From positions 1 through 44,656 of the forward strand of contig NZ_JAUYAN010000139.1 of assembly GCF_030693485.1 (NCBI RefSeq): a stretch of DNA of 44,656 nucleotides, given 5' to 3'. The stretch is from Bradyrhizobium sp. Its GTDB lineage: Bacteria > Pseudomonadota > Alphaproteobacteria > Rhizobiales > Xanthobacteraceae. The translations under genes and the position numbers were made by a program. Under the pieces are notes generated by a model. That model saw only the letters and a list, made by a program, of their open reading frames with translations, had not been told where the DNA came from and made no database searches. Below, piece by piece: positions 1 to 8,435 of the stretch; within the stretch, counting starts at the first letter, position 1, and every line of letters starts with the position of its first letter.

Positions 1-1
1 C

Positions 2-568
2 ATCATCGCCTTCCTGATGCGCGACGTGTCGTTCGCCGCGCCGCTCTTTACGGTGCCGCTGCCCTCGGGCACCGGCTGGCCGGTGACGCTGACCGATGGC
101 CTACTGACGCTCGGCATCCTGATGTTGCTGTGCGAGATCATCAAGGGCGCACGGCCCGGCGCGAAATACCTCACGGACCATCTGCTGTCGCTGCTGGTGT
201 TTGGCGGCGCGGCCGCGGAATTCGTGCTGTTGCCGCAGTTCGGCACCTCGACCTTTTTCCTGCTGACGCTGCTGGCACTGGTGGATTTCCTGTCGGGCAT
301 TGCGCAGCGCCGGCGTCGCGGCGCGTCGGCGGCGGCGCCAGCCGTTTCGCGGCGCGAGGCGCGGAAAGCCGAGGCGGCTGTGCCCGAACCCGAATTCGAA
401 CCGGTGTCCACGCCGGCCGCTTCGGCGCCCGCAGCCGTGCCGCTGGATCGCGTAGAGCCCAGGATCGCCCATCCCGAGGTCACGCCGTCCGCGCCCTCGC
501 CGGAGGTGCCGTCGCCTGGCTTGCAGCCCGGCGATGGTTCGCACCCGTCGCCGGACCGGCCACGCTAA
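2..568 (+). CDS. Membrane protein, 5'-truncated by window edge
   Basis: The frame is open from base 2, so the true start lies upstream; the first in-frame ATG is at 17 but nothing shows it is used. The visible N-terminal part (about residues 1-100 from that ATG) has three hydrophobic stretches, around LLTLGILMLLCEII, LLSLLVFGGAAAEFVLL and FFLLTLLALVDFLSG, consistent with three membrane helices. An Arg-rich turn follows, then a Pro/Ala/Glu-rich tail that is probably disordered and cytoplasmic. I do not recognise a named family; no catalytic motif is visible. It converges on the small gene on the other strand that ends at 589. Coding status is good (long frame, high GC3, plausible topology); function is unknown. 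Confidence 0.7.
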   Translation: MIAFLMRDVSFAAPLFTVPLPSGTGWPVTLTDGLLTLGILMLLCEIIKGARPGAKYLTDHLLSLLVFGGAAAEFVLLPQFGTSTFFLLTLLALVDFLSGIAQRRRRGASAAAPAVSRREARKAEAAVPEPEFEPVSTPAASAPAAVPLDRVEPRIAHPEVTPSAPSPEVPSPGLQPGDGSHPSPDRPR

Positions 569-588
569 CTTTCAAGTCAGGTGATTCG

Positions 589-882
589 TCAGATGATTTG
601 CCGGGTCCGGATCCCGGCGGCGCGGGCCTGCTGCCGGCTGGCGCTGTAGGCAGTCTGCGCGTCGGCCGCCGTTCCCCGGCGCAGGCCGCGGGTTTGCGGG
701 GCCTGCTCGGCGGTTGCGAGCAAGTGGGCGACAAAGGTCGAGGCCGGCCGCGAGGACGGCCGGTGGGCCTTCGCTGTCCATTCCGTCGGCTGCGCCACCG
801 GCACCAGCGCGACGCAGGCAGGCCTGGCGTCGGAGGCGCCGCCATCGTCTATCGCGTGCTCTGGTCGAGCGTTGTCTGCCAT
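589..882 (-). CDS. Small hypothetical protein (97 aa)
   Basis: A 97-residue frame starting at the ATG complementary to 880-882. The second half has strongly G/C-ending codons, as expected for a real gene in this genome. The middle reads TFVAHLLATAEQAPQTR and the end ADAQTAYSAS...RTRQII. This looks like a short conserved protein with a helical centre, of the kind seen upstream of signalling genes in Bradyrhizobium, but that memory is not a search result. There is no signal peptide, membrane helix or cysteine motif. The start lacks a clear Shine-Dalgarno sequence, and the frame can be extended upstream to 996. It is divergent from the GGDEF-EAL gene and convergent with the membrane protein gene. 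Function unknown. Confidence 0.5.
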   Translation of the reverse strand: MADNARPEHAIDDGGASDARPACVALVPVAQPTEWTAKAHRPSSRPASTFVAHLLATAEQAPQTRGLRRGTAADAQTAYSASRQQARAAGIRTRQII

Positions 883-1181
883 GGCAAATCGAAATCCGGC
901 TGAACTGTCACATTTTGGGACGTGACGCCCTCTTCCGAACTCTTCGTCGCAAGGCCCATGCCGGATCCCGCCTGTTTGTTCCCGGCCGCCGTGCAACGTG
1001 GTTTCGGCCGGGTTGCCGGAATCAGCACAATGCGATGTTTCGCCAACATGGATGCGGCCTGGCGCTGAAAAACACCTTGCTGGCTCTTCGTCGATGATTC
1101 CGGTCGACGCTCACTTTTGCGGAATACGCGCTGGTCGGGAGCAAAAGAGGCACTATCCTAGCGGGAGAGAATCACTCCTCC
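883..1181. other. Divergent intergenic region, no gene seen
   Basis: This 299-nt gap separates two divergently read genes and should hold both promoters. Short frames cross it in several phases but none has consistent codon use. No clear -35/-10 pair, tRNA or strong hairpin was found by eye. Confidence 0.5.
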
Positions 1182-2897
1182 GTGTCCCGAAACGAGGCGA
1201 TTGTGACATCCGCACTTCCGCAAGCTTCGACCATCCTCGCCTCGCTCGGCCAGGCCGCCTTTGTTTGGGATATCGCCACCGATGCGATGGTCTGGAGCGA
1301 TCACCTGAGTGAGGTATTTCCCGACATTCCGGCGGAGGCGCTGGCCAGCGGCGCCGAATTCTCCAAACTGATCGAGCCGGCGCGCGGCGTCCGCTCCGAT
1401 GCGCTCGGCCATTCCGCGCCGTCGCGCGGCGGCGACGGCGTGCCCTACCGGATCGAGTATGGCGTACGCACCTCGACCTCGGCGCCGGTGCTCTGGATCG
1501 AGGAGACCGGCTGCTGGTTCGCCGGCGCCGATGGCAGGCCGGCGCGCGCCCACGGCATCGTTCGGATCAACAACGAGGCCCACGCCCGCGACGAGCAGCT
1601 ACTGAAGCTGTCGCGCAACGACCCCTTGACCGGCGAACTCAACCGCACCCATCTGGTGGCATCGCTGGCCGAGGCGATCGAGGAAGCCTCGCGCTTCCGC
1701 ACCTCCTGCGCCTTCATGCTGATCAGCATCGATCATCTGGCGCGCATCAACGACGCCTTCGGCTTCGATGTCGCGGACGCAGTGATTTCGGAAGTGGCCA
1801 AACGGATTCGCGCGCGGTTGCGCGGCGGCGACGTGCTCGGCCGCTTCTCCGGCAACAAATTCGGATTGATCCTGAAGAACTGCACCGTCGACGACATGAA
1901 TGTCGCCGCCGAACGCTTCCTGGCGGGTATTCGCGACGAGGTGGTGCCGACCAGGTCCGGACCGGTCTCGGTCACCGCCTCGATCGGCGCGGTCAGCGTG
2001 CCGCGCTATGCGCGCAGCGCCGACGAGGCGATCAACCGCGCCCATGAAACGCTCGATGGCGCCAAGCGCCGCCGCTCCGGGTCGTTTTCGGTGTGGCGCC
2101 CGAATGTCGAGCGCGACGCCCAGCGCCGCGTCAACATCCGCGTCACCGACGAGATCGTCACCGCGCTGAACGAGCGCCGCATCGTGATGGCGTTCGAGCC
2201 GGTGGTCGAGGCGCGCTCGCGCGATGCCGCGTTCTACGAGTGCCTGGTGCGCATGGAGCAGGACGACGGCCAGGTTCTGCTGGCGCCCGATATCGTCCCG
2301 GTCGCGGAAAAGCTCGGCCTGATCCGGCTGGTCGACCACCGCGTGCTGGAACTGGTGGTGGCCGAACTGGCGGAGCAGCCGGGCATCCGGCTCAGCCTCA
2401 ACATCTCGCCGGACACCACGATGGACCCGGATTGGTGGGCCTCGATCGAATCGTTGATGCGCGCCCATCCCGGCGTCGCCGAGCGGCTGATCGTGGAAAT
2501 CACCGAAACCGTCGCGATCCAGGATATCGACGACGTCCGCGGTTTCGTCACCCGGCTGAAGAATTACGGCAGCCAGATCGCGATCGACGATTTCGGCGCC
2601 GGCTACACCTCGTTCCGGAATTTGCGCAAGCTCGGCGTCGACATCGTGAAAATCGACGGTGCCTTCGTGCAGAACATCGCGCGTTCAGCGGATGATCGCG
2701 CCTTCGTGCAAACCCTGATCGACCTGGCGCGCCGGCTGCAAATCAAGACCGTCGCGGAATGGGTCCAGGACGAGGAATCCGCCGTGATGCTGCGCGAATG
2801 GGGCTGCGACTACATCCAGGGCCGGCTGATCGGACTGGCATCGTCGCAGCGGCCCTGGGCGGTACCGGCCGAGACGGTGTTGCCGGCGGCGAGTTAG
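1182..2897 (+). CDS. PAS-GGDEF-EAL signalling protein, probable c-di-GMP phosphodiesterase
   Basis: A 571-residue cytoplasmic protein. Residues about 15-130 look like a PAS sensor. Residues 140-305 are a GGDEF domain beginning at NDPLTGELNR. Residues 320-565 are an EAL domain. The cyclase signature GG(D/E)EF is replaced by SGNKF at 223-227, so c-di-GMP synthesis is unlikely. The EAL domain keeps the residues expected for metal and substrate binding: Glu353 (in ECL), Asn407, Glu439 and Glu442, Asp469-Asp470 in DDFGAGY, Lys490, Glu526 and Gln546. The likely activity is therefore c-di-GMP hydrolysis, with the GGDEF part perhaps binding GTP or acting as a scaffold. The start used is GTG 1182. A second GTG at 1203 has a closer purine-rich GAGG at 1194-1197 and may be the true start. 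No partner gene is adjacent. Confidence 0.9.
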   Translation: MSRNEAIVTSALPQASTILASLGQAAFVWDIATDAMVWSDHLSEVFPDIPAEALASGAEFSKLIEPARGVRSDALGHSAPSRGGDGVPYRIEYGVRTSTSAPVLWIEETGCWFAGADGRPARAHGIVRINNEAHARDEQLLKLSRNDPLTGELNRTHLVASLAEAIEEASRFRTSCAFMLISIDHLARINDAFGFDVADAVISEVAKRIRARLRGGDVLGRFSGNKFGLILKNCTVDDMNVAAERFLAGIRDEVVPTRSGPVSVTASIGAVSVPRYARSADEAINRAHETLDGAKRRRSGSFSVWRPNVERDAQRRVNIRVTDEIVTALNERRIVMAFEPVVEARSRDAAFYECLVRMEQDDGQVLLAPDIVPVAEKLGLIRLVDHRVLELVVAELAEQPGIRLSLNISPDTTMDPDWWASIESLMRAHPGVAERLIVEITETVAIQDIDDVRGFVTRLKNYGSQIAIDDFGAGYTSFRNLRKLGVDIVKIDGAFVQNIARSADDRAFVQTLIDLARRLQIKTVAEWVQDEESAVMLREWGCDYIQGRLIGLASSQRPWAVPAETVLPAAS

Positions 2898-2927
2898 CTC
2901 GTCGTCGCCTCGCTGAAATATCTCAGC

Positions 2928-3051
2928 GTCGCCCCGGCGAACGCCGGGGCCCATACCGCGTGATGTCGCGGTCCAAGTAAGCTTTTTTGACGACTTGTCG
3001 TAACCCCAAACGCTGGTGGCTATGGGGTCCCGGCTCGGAGGCCGGGACGAC
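2928..3051. repeat. REPIN-like paired palindromic repeat, family 1 copy A
   Basis: The left unit at 2928-2955 is GTCG, then an 18-nt hairpin (CCCCGGC stem, 4-nt loop), then CCCATA. The right unit at 3021-3051 is its diverged inverse, beginning TATGGGGTCCC and ending GGGACGAC. The two are separated by about 65 nt. It shares this layout with the copies at 11412-11531 and 41572-41688. It lies between the convergent ends of the EAL gene and phaR, and may also help end transcription. Confidence 0.8.
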
Positions 3052-3100
3052 GCGATGAGAGATTGGCGTTTCGCTTTACGATAAGACGAGGAGGAGAAAA

Positions 3101-3703
3101 CTACTCTTCCTTCTTCGGCTCTTTCGACATCCGTTCCAGCCGGTCCTGCATGTCCTTCATCTGGCGGCGCAGGTCGTCGATGTTGGCTTCTTCGGCGACC
3201 GGCTCCGGCGCCCGCTCGAGTTCGGCGGAAGGGGCGCTTCCCGCGCGCGGCGGCACGAACGGCTTGAACATCGAGAAAGTCTGCTGGAACATTTCCATGT
3301 TGCGGCGGACGTGTTCTTCCAGCGGCGCGAACGGCGTTCCCGAGAATGTGTTGGTCAGCTGCTTGCGGAATTTTTCCTGCTCGCGGGTCAGCGTGTCGAT
3401 CGACTGTTCGAGATATTTCGGCACCACCATCTGCATGCTGTCGCCGTAGAAGCGGATCAGCTGGCGCAGGAAGGTGGTTGGCAGCAGGTTCTGGCCGGCC
3501 TTGTTCTCCTGTTCGAAAATGATCTGCGCCAATACCGAGCGGGTAATGTCGTCGCCGGTCTTGGCGTCGTAGACGAGGAAATCCTCGCCGTCCTTCACCA
3601 TCGACGCGAGATCCTCGAGCGTCACATAGGTGCTGGTGCCGGTATTATAGAGCCGCCGGTTGGCGTATTTCTTGATCGTGGTAGGTTGGTCTGATTTCGC
3701 CAT
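3101..3703 (-). CDS. phaR: Polyhydroxyalkanoate synthesis repressor PhaR
   Basis: A 200-residue regulator of polyhydroxybutyrate (PHB) granule genes. The N-terminal DNA-binding domain (about residues 8-70) carries the family hallmark IKKYANRRLYNTGTSTYVTL. The second PHB-accumulation domain (about 75-115) includes LLPTTFLRQLIRFYGDSMQ. The C-terminus is charged and forms a predicted coiled coil (DDLRRQMKDMQDRLERM). In this family the protein binds both PHB and promoter DNA, repressing phasin and pha genes until polymer appears. It is divergent from phaA, and the 3704-4032 gap contains short TGC/GCA-rich palindromic sites such as GTGCGGCAC at 3815-3823. These could be operators, though that is inference. 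Start and length match the usual family size. Confidence 0.95.
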   Translation of the reverse strand: MAKSDQPTTIKKYANRRLYNTGTSTYVTLEDLASMVKDGEDFLVYDAKTGDDITRSVLAQIIFEQENKAGQNLLPTTFLRQLIRFYGDSMQMVVPKYLEQSIDTLTREQEKFRKQLTNTFSGTPFAPLEEHVRRNMEMFQQTFSMFKPFVPPRAGSAPSAELERAPEPVAEEANIDDLRRQMKDMQDRLERMSKEPKKEE

Positions 3704-4032
3704 GGCTCACACAATGTACACCGAGGACAAGGGAACCCAACGGCGCGCCGAAGGGCAGACGAGCAACGCAACGCAGCAAAGTAAGCATTTTCAATTGGGT
3801 TCGGCTACCGTTTTGTGCGGCACGGTTAATCCCAAGGCACTGTAAAGGCATGGAGACTGCTCCGAAAACTGCCAAGGGCGTTATTTTGAGTGCGGCGCGG
3901 CGTGATTTTGCCCTGGGGACGATTGACATGCCTCAACTCCGTTAACAGGATGAGGCAGGAGACTGGCCTGCCATCCGGCGTCCGCCAACCAAGCGCCCCA
4001 AAGCCCCAAAAGCTCAACCTCAGGAGATGTCC
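3704..4032. promoter_or_regulatory. phaR/phaA divergent regulatory region
   Basis: A 329-nt gap between divergent phaR and phaA with no convincing gene. It contains a GTGC-G-GCAC palindrome (3815-3823) and a GCAACGCAACGCAGCAAA stretch near 3762-3780, both candidates for PhaR binding. The best promoter-like pair for phaA lies at 3923-3951. A sound AGGAG ribosome site (4022-4026) precedes phaA. Confidence 0.45.
3923..3951 (+). promoter_or_regulatory. Candidate sigma70 promoter for phaA
   Basis: A perfect TTGACA at 3923-3928 is followed 17 nt later by CAGGAT (3946-3951). The second box keeps only the key A2, A5 and T6 of a -10 box. Predicted start is near 3958, about 75 nt upstream of phaA. The call rests on pattern only. 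Confidence 0.35.
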
Positions 4033-5211
<1,179 letters not shown>

Positions 5212-5282
5212 ACGAACGGCAGCGGATGCGCTGAATGATGAAAAGATCATCTCGCAACTGCGCAGTGCAGAGTGAATAACAA

Positions 5283-5308
5283 ACGCCCGGCCTCGTGCCG
5301 GGCGTTTT
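5283..5308 (+). terminator. Rho-independent terminator after phaA
   Basis: A perfect 9-bp stem, ACGCCCGGC with GCCGGGCGT, and a CTCGT loop, followed by TTTTGTTCTT. It lies 71 nt past the phaA stop and before phaB. This is the clearest intrinsic terminator in the window. Confidence 0.85.
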
Positions 5309-5390
5309 GTTCTTGATGTTCGCGCAACAGCCCGCTTAATTCGGCGTTACAAAAATAATCGTCAAAAGACACCAAGGGAAGGATTCGACA

Positions 5391-6116
5391 ATGGCACGTG
5401 TTGCATTGGTGACGGGGGGAACAAGAGGTATCGGCGCTGCGATCAGCAAGGCGCTGAAGGCCGCCGGCTACAAGGTCGCCGCCAGTTACGCCGGTAACGA
5501 TGCGGCCGCGGAAAAATTCAAGGCCGAGTCCGGCATTCCCGTCTACAAATGGGACGTCAGTTCGTTCGATGCCTGCGCCGCCGGCGTCAAGCAGGTCGAG
5601 GCCGATCTCGGCCCGGTCGACGTGCTGATCAACAATGCGGGGATCACCAAGGACGGCGCGTTCCACAAGATGACGCTGGACCAGTGGAATGCGGTCATCA
5701 ACACCAATCTCGGCTCGCTGTTCAACATGACCCGGCAGGTGATCGAGGGCATGCGCGCGCGCAAATTCGGCCGCGTCATCAACATCTCCTCGATCAACGG
5801 CCAGAAGGGCCAGTTCGGCCAGGTCAATTATGCCGCCGCCAAGGCCGGCGACATCGGCTTCACCAAGGCGCTGGCGCTGGAAAACGCCAAGGGCGGCATC
5901 ACCGTCAACGCGATCTGCCCGGGCTACATCAACACTGAAATGGTTCAGGCGGTGCCGAAGGACGTGCTGGAGAAGAACATCCTGCCGCTGATCCCGACCG
6001 GCCGCCTCGGCGAGCCCGAGGAAATCGCCCGCGCCGTCGTGTTCCTCGCCGCCGACGAAGCCGGCAGCATCACCGGCTCGACGATGTCGATCAACGGCGG
6101 GCAGTACATGGTGTGA
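5391..6116 (+). CDS. phaB: Acetoacetyl-CoA reductase PhaB
   Basis: A 241-residue short-chain dehydrogenase that reduces acetoacetyl-CoA to (R)-3-hydroxybutyryl-CoA with NADPH, the second step of PHB synthesis. The nucleotide motif TGGTRGIG is at residues 8-15, NNAG at 81-84, and the catalytic Ser134-Tyr147-Lys151 lie in NISSINGQKGQFGQVNYAAAK. That segment is close to the one in Cupriavidus PhaB, and the C-terminus INGGQYMV is typical. AAGGAAGGA lies just upstream of the ATG at a good distance. The intrinsic terminator between phaA and phaB suggests phaB has its own promoter or depends on read-through. PHB synthase (phaC) is not in the window. Confidence 0.95.
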   Translation: MARVALVTGGTRGIGAAISKALKAAGYKVAASYAGNDAAAEKFKAESGIPVYKWDVSSFDACAAGVKQVEADLGPVDVLINNAGITKDGAFHKMTLDQWNAVINTNLGSLFNMTRQVIEGMRARKFGRVINISSINGQKGQFGQVNYAAAKAGDIGFTKALALENAKGGITVNAICPGYINTEMVQAVPKDVLEKNILPLIPTGRLGEPEEIARAVVFLAADEAGSITGSTMSINGGQYMV

Positions 6117-6126
6117 TGTGACGCTG

Positions 6127-6206
6127 TCATTCCGGGACACGCGTCTTCGCGTGAACCCGGAATCTCGAGATTCCGGGTTCGCTCGTTTCACTTGCGCTCC
6201 GGAATA
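6127..6206. repeat. Intergenic palindromic repeat with perfect 28-nt core
   Basis: The core at 6153-6180 is a perfect 28-nt palindrome centred on CTCGAG, with arms that start GAACCCGGAATC. It is flanked by outer arms CATTCCGGGAC (left) and GCTCCGGAATAG (right). The layout resembles an abundant Bradyrhizobium intergenic repeat as I remember it. It sits directly after phaB, where it may also stop transcription. Confidence 0.7.
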
Positions 6207-6219
6207 GCGGCTCTCATCC

Positions 6220-7089
6220 ATGACCTCCCGCACCGCCACCCTGATCGGACTGACCGCGATCCTGATGTGGTCGCTGCTGTCCGTGCTGACGGTAGCGACC
6301 GGAAAAATCCCGGCGTTTCAACTGGCGGCGATGACGTTCGCGATCGGGGCCGCGGTGGCGTTCGCCAGCTTCATCTTTCGCCCCGCGGCGTTCGGCGCGC
6401 TGAAGCAGCCATTGACGGCCTGGATCGTCGGGGTCGGCGGCCTGTTCGGTTATCACGCGCTGTATTTCCTGGCGCTGCGCTTCGCGCCGCCCGCCGAGGC
6501 GGGCCTGCTGAATTATCTCTGGCCGCTGCTGATCGTGCTGTTTTCGTCGCTGCTGCCCGGCGAACGATTGCTGTCGCACCACATCGTCGGCGCCTTGCTC
6601 GGATTGGCCGGCACGGTGCTGTTGTTCACCGGCAGCGGCGCCAGCTTTGAAATGGGCCAGTTGCCCGGCCTGCTCGCGGCGTTCGTGGCAGCCTTCGTGT
6701 GGGTGGCCTATTCGGTGATGTCGCGCAAGCTCAAGGGGGTGCCGACCGATGCGGTCGCGGGCTTCTGTCTGGCGACGGCGCTGCTTGCCGCGCTGGTGCA
6801 CGGACTGGTCGAAACCACGCTGTGGCCCGACACGGCCGCGCAGTGGCTCGCGGTCGCAGCGCTCGGCGTCGGTCCGGTGGGCGCCGCCTTCTTTGCCTGG
6901 GACATCGGCATGAAGCGCGGCGACATTCGCGTGCTCGGTGCCGCGTCCTACGCGACGCCGCTGCTCTCGACTGCGTTCCTGATCCTGGCGGGGTTTGCCA
7001 GGCCGAGCGCGAACATCGCGATCGCGGCGGTGCTGATCGCGGGTGGCGGCCTGATCGCGGCGAGGGATATGTTTCGGAAGCGAAGCTAA
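6220..7089 (+). CDS. EamA/DMT-family exporter, YddG-like
   Basis: A 289-residue inner-membrane protein with about ten hydrophobic helices arranged as two EamA halves. The stretch GYHALYFLALRFAPPAEAGLLNYL... and the later GAAFFAWDIGMKRGDI are characteristic of the YddG-like branch, which exports aromatic amino acids or related metabolites. The substrate here is not determined. The start is ATG 6220 just after a palindromic repeat; no strong ribosome site is visible. The gene converges with the DUF985 cupin gene, overlapping its end by 4 nt (7086-7089). A second, unrelated EamA protein lies at 18407. Confidence 0.85.
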   Translation: MTSRTATLIGLTAILMWSLLSVLTVATGKIPAFQLAAMTFAIGAAVAFASFIFRPAAFGALKQPLTAWIVGVGGLFGYHALYFLALRFAPPAEAGLLNYLWPLLIVLFSSLLPGERLLSHHIVGALLGLAGTVLLFTGSGASFEMGQLPGLLAAFVAAFVWVAYSVMSRKLKGVPTDAVAGFCLATALLAALVHGLVETTLWPDTAAQWLAVAALGVGPVGAAFFAWDIGMKRGDIRVLGAASYATPLLSTAFLILAGFARPSANIAIAAVLIAGGGLIAARDMFRKRS

Positions 7090-7520
7090 CTCGTTGGCTC
7101 CCAGCCCTTCGCGGCCAATTCAAACTTCGCAAACTCGAATCCCGGCGCGACGGTGCATCCGACCAGCGTCCAGTCGCCGCAACTTTCGGCGGCCTGCCAC
7201 GCCTGCGGCGGCACGATCGCCTGCGGCACTTCGCCGGCGGCGAGATCCGGGCCGAGCCTGACGATGCGCTGACCGTCTTCATCGGCAATCCGCAGGCTCA
7301 GCGCGTCGCCGGCGTGATAATGCCACATCTCGACCGCATCGATCCGGTGCCAGTGCGAGCGTTCGCCGCGTGCCAGCAGGAAATAGATCGCCGTGGACAG
7401 GGCGCGCCCGCCGGCATCCGTGCGGGAATCGCGAAAGGTCTCGCGATAATGCCCGCCTTCCGGATGCGGCTTCAGGTCAAGCCGCGCGATGATCTCGGCG
7501 GCGGAAGGCGGCCCGGCCAT
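7086..7520 (-). CDS. DUF985 cupin-fold protein
   Basis: A 144-residue protein with the DUF985 pattern: LKPHPEGGHYRETFRD near the start, a central STAIYFLLARGERSHWHRID with EMWHYHAGD, and C-terminal VGCTVAPGFEFAKFEL. The fold is a small double-stranded beta-helix (RmlC-like cupin). His and Glu residues could bind a metal or sugar, but no reaction is established for the family as far as I know. Its ATG shares the A of the gloB TGA stop (TGATG), so translation is probably coupled to gloB. Its stop overlaps the end of the convergent exporter gene by 4 nt. Confidence 0.9.
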   Translation of the reverse strand: MAGPPSAAEIIARLDLKPHPEGGHYRETFRDSRTDAGGRALSTAIYFLLARGERSHWHRIDAVEMWHYHAGDALSLRIADEDGQRIVRLGPDLAAGEVPQAIVPPQAWQAAESCGDWTLVGCTVAPGFEFAKFELAAKGWEPTS

Positions 7521-8287
7521 CAGGACTTGTTCTTGCGCTCGCGCAACTCGCCGAACACGGCGGTCGCATCGGCGCCCTTCATCCGCAAGCTCGCCGCTAC
7601 CGACGGCTCGTCGGCGCGCAGGAACACATTGGCCTTTTTCTCCTCGCCGAGCAGCGTCGGAAGCGTCGGCTTGTTCGCCGCACGCAGCCGCGTCACTTCC
7701 TCGGCGCGCGCTTTCAGCGCGGCGTTGTCGGGCTCGACCGTGAGCGCGAATTTGACGTTGGCGGCGGTGTATTCATGGCCGCAATAGAGTCTGAAATCGT
7801 CGGGCAGCGCGCGCAGCTTCAACAGCGAATCCCACATCATCGGGTAGTCGCCTTCGAATACCCGTCCGCAGCCGATCGAGAACAGCGTGTCGGCGGCGAA
7901 CAGCGCCTTCTCGCTGTCGAACACATAGCTGATGTGGTCGAGCGTATGGCCCGGCGTTTCCAGCACCCGCGCCAGCAGGCCTCCCACCTTCACCACGTCG
8001 CCCTGGCCGGCGCGAAGATCGACATTGGCGATCCTGGCGGCCTTGTCGTGCGGCGCGACCACGCGGCAATTGTACTTCTGCTTCAGTTCGGCGACGCCGC
8101 CGACATGGTCGTGATGATGATGGGTGATCAGGATATCCGTCAGCGTCCAGCCCTCGCGCTCCAGCGCCTTGATGATGGGCGCAGCCTCCGGCGCGTCGAT
8201 CGAGGCGGTGGCCTTGGTCGCGGGGTCGTGGATCAGATAGCCGAAATTATCGGTGAGGCAGGTGAACAGGCGAATTTCGGCGGCCAT
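7520..8287 (-). CDS. gloB: Hydroxyacylglutathione hydrolase (glyoxalase II)
   Basis: A 255-residue metallo-beta-lactamase-fold enzyme that hydrolyses S-lactoylglutathione to D-lactate and glutathione, the second step of methylglyoxal detoxification. The metal motif THHHHDHVGG is at residues 55-64. Further ligands appear in LETPGHTLDH, FAADTLFS and LYCGHEYT, and the last also belongs to the glutathione site. The start is ATG 8287, with CGGAG 6-10 nt upstream, rather than the upstream ATG at 8392, whose extra 35 residues look non-conserved. It is divergent from the methyltransferase gene and coupled to the DUF985 gene by a 1-nt overlap. Confidence 0.95.
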   Translation of the reverse strand: MAAEIRLFTCLTDNFGYLIHDPATKATASIDAPEAAPIIKALEREGWTLTDILITHHHHDHVGGVAELKQKYNCRVVAPHDKAARIANVDLRAGQGDVVKVGGLLARVLETPGHTLDHISYVFDSEKALFAADTLFSIGCGRVFEGDYPMMWDSLLKLRALPDDFRLYCGHEYTAANVKFALTVEPDNAALKARAEEVTRLRAANKPTLPTLLGEEKKANVFLRADEPSVAASLRMKGADATAVFGELRERKNKS

Positions 8288-8435
8288 GATATCTCCGTGA
8301 TCAAGTGAGGCGTGGTCCGGTGATATGAAGGCTCCGGCCCTGCCGCGGACAGGCATGAAATATGGCGTTAGGCCGCAACAGGCAATGGCCATATTGTGCG
8401 CGCCGCGCGCCCCGGCGCCGTGCTAGATTGGGGTC

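Noticed and set aside
130..903. 257-codon plus-strand frame overlapping the first gene and the gap after it
   Set aside because: Arg/Gly/Ala-rich with no motif, out of frame with the membrane protein and antisense to a better small frame.
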